From positions 620,001 through 684,000 of the forward strand of contig NC_083676.1 in NCBI RefSeq assembly GCF_030384665.1: a DNA stretch of 64,000 nt. Direction: 5' to 3'. Under the pieces are notes generated by a model that was given only the letters and a program-made list of their open reading frames with translations, was not told the DNA's origin and did not search any database. This DNA is from Lodderomyces elongisporus. Its lineage: Eukaryota > Ascomycota > Pichiomycetes > Serinales > Debaryomycetaceae. The first letter of the stretch is position 1. Every line of letters starts with the position of its first letter. A program made the position numbers and the translations under genes. Shown here piece by piece: positions 63,896 to 64,000 of this stretch.

Positions 63896-64000
63896 TATGT
63901 TTCGCACTCGAATGCTTTTGGCAACCTTTGTATGACTCTTTTTTTTTTTTTTCGTTTTTAATTTTTTGATTTTTTAATTTTTTTTTCTGTTGTTGTTACT
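62959..64000. other. Right-end intergenic region
   Basis: 3' flank of the acyltransferase gene with a CTTTC repeat (63059-63110), a CACGTG (63366-63371), a consensus Gcn4 heptamer TGACTCA (63787-63793), and a CT run (63851-63890). These sites may belong to a gene right of the window. No gene seen. Confidence 0.45.

Overview
The window is nuclear DNA from a budding yeast of the CUG-Ser clade; Lodderomyces elongisporus or a close relative is my best guess. This rests on the Hyr/Iff, Rhd3/Pga-like and PIR cell-wall proteins, complex I and PlsB-type acyltransferase genes that Saccharomyces lacks, AT-rich long intergenic DNA with many microsatellites, and CTG codons that read better as Ser than Leu (for example in the Iff-like gene near 42170). 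The species call is inference. Coding starts were set at ATG; several open frames extend further upstream only through TTG or GTG.

Layout. 1-6.4 kb: GCN4 (minus) with a long leader holding short uORFs, a TATA box and a consensus Gcn4 site further upstream; a SNA2/PMP3-like small membrane protein; an unrecognised basic protein. 6.4-12.5 kb: MSH3, a small complex I subunit (NDUFB2-like) and a C2H2 zinc-finger transcription factor. 12.5-26 kb: two very long gene-poor stretches (7.0 and 5.5 kb) around a GPI-anchored Rhd3-like wall protein, followed by a PIR wall protein. 28-38.5 kb: compact housekeeping genes: FPK1-type flippase kinase, TRM112, RPN12, VPS28, an arrestin-like protein and DFG10. 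39-43 kb: a Hyr/Iff adhesin-like gene with a spliceosomal intron and one in-frame TGA in its repeats. 43-49.3 kb: a 6.3 kb gene-poor stretch full of tandem repeats. 49.3-52.7 kb: MET10 with four CACGTG boxes upstream. 54.1-59.2 kb: a complete-ended LTR element with apparently identical 454-bp LTRs and a 5-bp target duplication, carrying a Gag-like ORF but no recognisable reverse transcriptase. 60.5-63 kb: a PlsB-family acyltransferase ending in the peroxisomal signal AKL.

How the parts relate. GCN4 and MET10 are amino-acid/sulfur genes whose control elements are visible: uORFs for GCN4, Cbf1/Met4-type boxes plus a partial Gcn4 site for MET10. Three cell-surface genes (Rhd3-like, PIR, Iff-like) sit among long regulatory DNA with a C2H2 regulator; all three have internal repeats that could vary in length. 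MSH3, which acts on repeat-loop mismatches, itself has a GA microsatellite upstream and an Asn/Ser repeat inside.

The least ordinary items are the LTR element (two related leader blocks with a shared stem-loop, triplicated 105-bp units, pol reduced to remnants), the intron-containing and nonsense-interrupted Iff gene, the GCN4 uORFs, and the DHAPAT-like enzyme with AKL.
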